DNA of 30,307 nucleotides from Nemertoderma westbladi (taxonomy: Eukaryota; Xenacoelomorpha; Nemertodermatida; Nemertodermatidae): contig JAUCBJ010005710.1 in NCBI GenBank assembly GCA_032718475.1, forward strand, positions 1 through 30,307, read 5' to 3'. Of the stretch, positions 29,425 through 30,307 are shown piece by piece. The notes beneath the pieces were generated by a model. The model was not told the DNA's origin and did no database searches. It saw nothing but the letters and a program-made list of their open reading frames with translations. A program made the position numbers and the translations under genes. The stretch's first letter is position 1. Each line of letters begins with the position of its first letter.

Positions 29425-30307
29425 GAGGACACTGGAACGATCTCGATCCACGTGACCACGATCTCAAGCAAAGACGATGTCATGAAGATGAGGAGGGGAC
29501 GATGCGAGATTGCAGCGATAACCCCAGGGTGCGACTATGGGGCTACCATCGAAGCCATTCAGATAATAGAGTCGATCAACATTAACGGCAGGAGACCTAT
29601 GAAGATCGAGATCGAGCAGTACCGGTACCTGGACGACATCGACTTCTCCGTACCAGAACTGGATGTCCCAAAAGTGTCTCTCATAGTCGGCATGGACTGT
29701 CCGACGGCCCATGAGAGACTACAGACGATTTTCGGCGATGGCAGGGAGCGAGACCCGGTGGCCATTCTCACGCCATTCGGATGGACGCTCAGTGGCCCAA
29801 TAAAGATGAGGATCCCATTTAGCATGTCCGAAACATCTGGATGCATGCTGTCTGGTACTGTTGAGGACATAGAGGAGAAACCAAAGACGGGCGATGGGGA
29901 GGTCCCACATGATAAGCAGCCCGAGGAAGGATACCAGGAGACGGGGGCGGGTATGGATCTGGATCCACATATAGTGGAAAGGGTGGAGGACGAATCCAGA
30001 GAAGTACCATTGGTAGAGGAGACAGGACGACAAGTAACAGCAAGGGAGTGGGTGGAGGAGAATGGGTTCGATGCACAGGACCTAGAGGCAATGGGATGGA
30101 ACATGAATGTCCCTGAAGAGTATCAGTATGAGGATGGAGAAGAGTGGACGGCGAGATGTCTGGAGAGATGTCCGGAAGAGATGCCGGTCCAATTAAGAAG
30201 CATACGGATAAAGAGGAGGTCGAATAAGAAGACAAAGTGGAAGGGGAGAGGATGTAAGAAGGTTAATCCAAAGGGAGAGGAACCGATGGCGAAGGGTGAC
30301 AAAGGAG
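29425..30307 (+). CDS. BEL/Pao-like retroelement protease region with acidic extension (partial)
   Basis: Open frame from just after TAG 29422-29424 (first ATG 29482) to the window edge. The stretch at about 29620-29805 matches the C-terminal half of the A17-type aspartic protease domain of BEL/Pao retrotransposons: a DIDFSVPEL segment, VSLIVGMDCPTAH, GRERDPVAILTPFGWTLSGPI. The catalytic DSG part is not evident upstream, where the sequence abuts the satellite at 29372, so the 5' side looks lost. After GPI, instead of the expected RT linker, there are about 165 residues: first Glu/Asp-rich, then basic (RIKRRSNKKTKWKGRG). The local composition is GC-richer than its neighbours. It is either a truncated element or a derived host gene. 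Confidence 0.6.

Noticed and set aside
29559-30235. Minus-strand frames of 181, 138 and 104 aa near the right edge
   Set aside because: They lie antisense to the plus frame with clear BEL/Pao protease motifs and have no motifs of their own.

Overview
This window is a gene-poor, AT-rich stretch of an animal (metazoan) nuclear genome and consists mostly of mobile-element debris. The eukaryotic call rests on non-LTR retrotransposons (LINEs) with target-site duplications, a Pol III-type tRNA-Gly gene, a BEL/Pao-like retroelement protease, long satellites and inverted-repeat elements. The host species is not identifiable from what I can see. Recurrent words such as TAGGCCTA (5 copies) and TGCCTACCGGTACTG (2 copies) remind me of marine invertebrates, but that is an impression only.

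Layout. 1-2.8 kb: a decayed LINE (here LINE-A), with a 20-bp repeat grown out of its own reverse-transcriptase (RT) codons and a ~212-bp solo-LTR-like insertion. 2.8-6.2 kb: non-coding DNA with a possible regulatory block (3.3-3.56 kb), a foldback repeat (3.95-4.32 kb) and a possible SINE head (5.35 kb). 6.2-7.1 kb: a decayed gene of an uncharacterised invertebrate family (SDDTDV / HAVSGCD / LPPT / Cys-rich tail). 7.6-7.76 kb: three consecutive hairpins. 8.2-10.65 kb: LINE-B, split by a ~600-bp inverted-repeat transposon. 11.8-12.6 kb: a truncated RTE-type LINE copy between two 159-bp direct repeats. 13.57-14.70 kb: an almost perfect 8-bp satellite of about 141 units. 14.7-15.8 kb: LINE-C remnant. 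17.05-18.56 kb: a second truncated RTE copy with a 16-bp target-site duplication. 18.57-19.47 kb: an inverted-repeat element bounded by G-run/TATA/C-run palindromes. 19.49-19.98 kb: a third RTE fragment. 20.0-21.35 and 25.12-25.8 kb: two halves of LINE-D, split by a nearly intact RTE-type LINE (21347-25113, 10-bp target-site duplication). 26.23 kb: tRNA-Gly(TCC). 26.41-26.85 kb: an inverted-repeat element with C/G-run ends. 28.1 kb: possible signal-peptide first exon. 28.44-29.37 kb: a composite satellite. 29.4 kb to the end: an open, BEL/Pao-protease-like coding region running off the window.

How it fits together. The four RTE-type copies share the same short 3' end (a TGCAGCTGCA palindrome, then GCAGCATGCC and TAG repeats), so they are one family spread by target-primed reverse transcription. 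The most interesting signal is in the 5' UTR of the full-length copy. Two tandem ~110-nt modules fold into the same two hairpins, and most helix pairs that differ between them have changed on both strands (3 of 9 in one helix, 7 of 10 in the other). That points to a selected RNA structure of unknown function. No intact ordinary host protein gene is visible.
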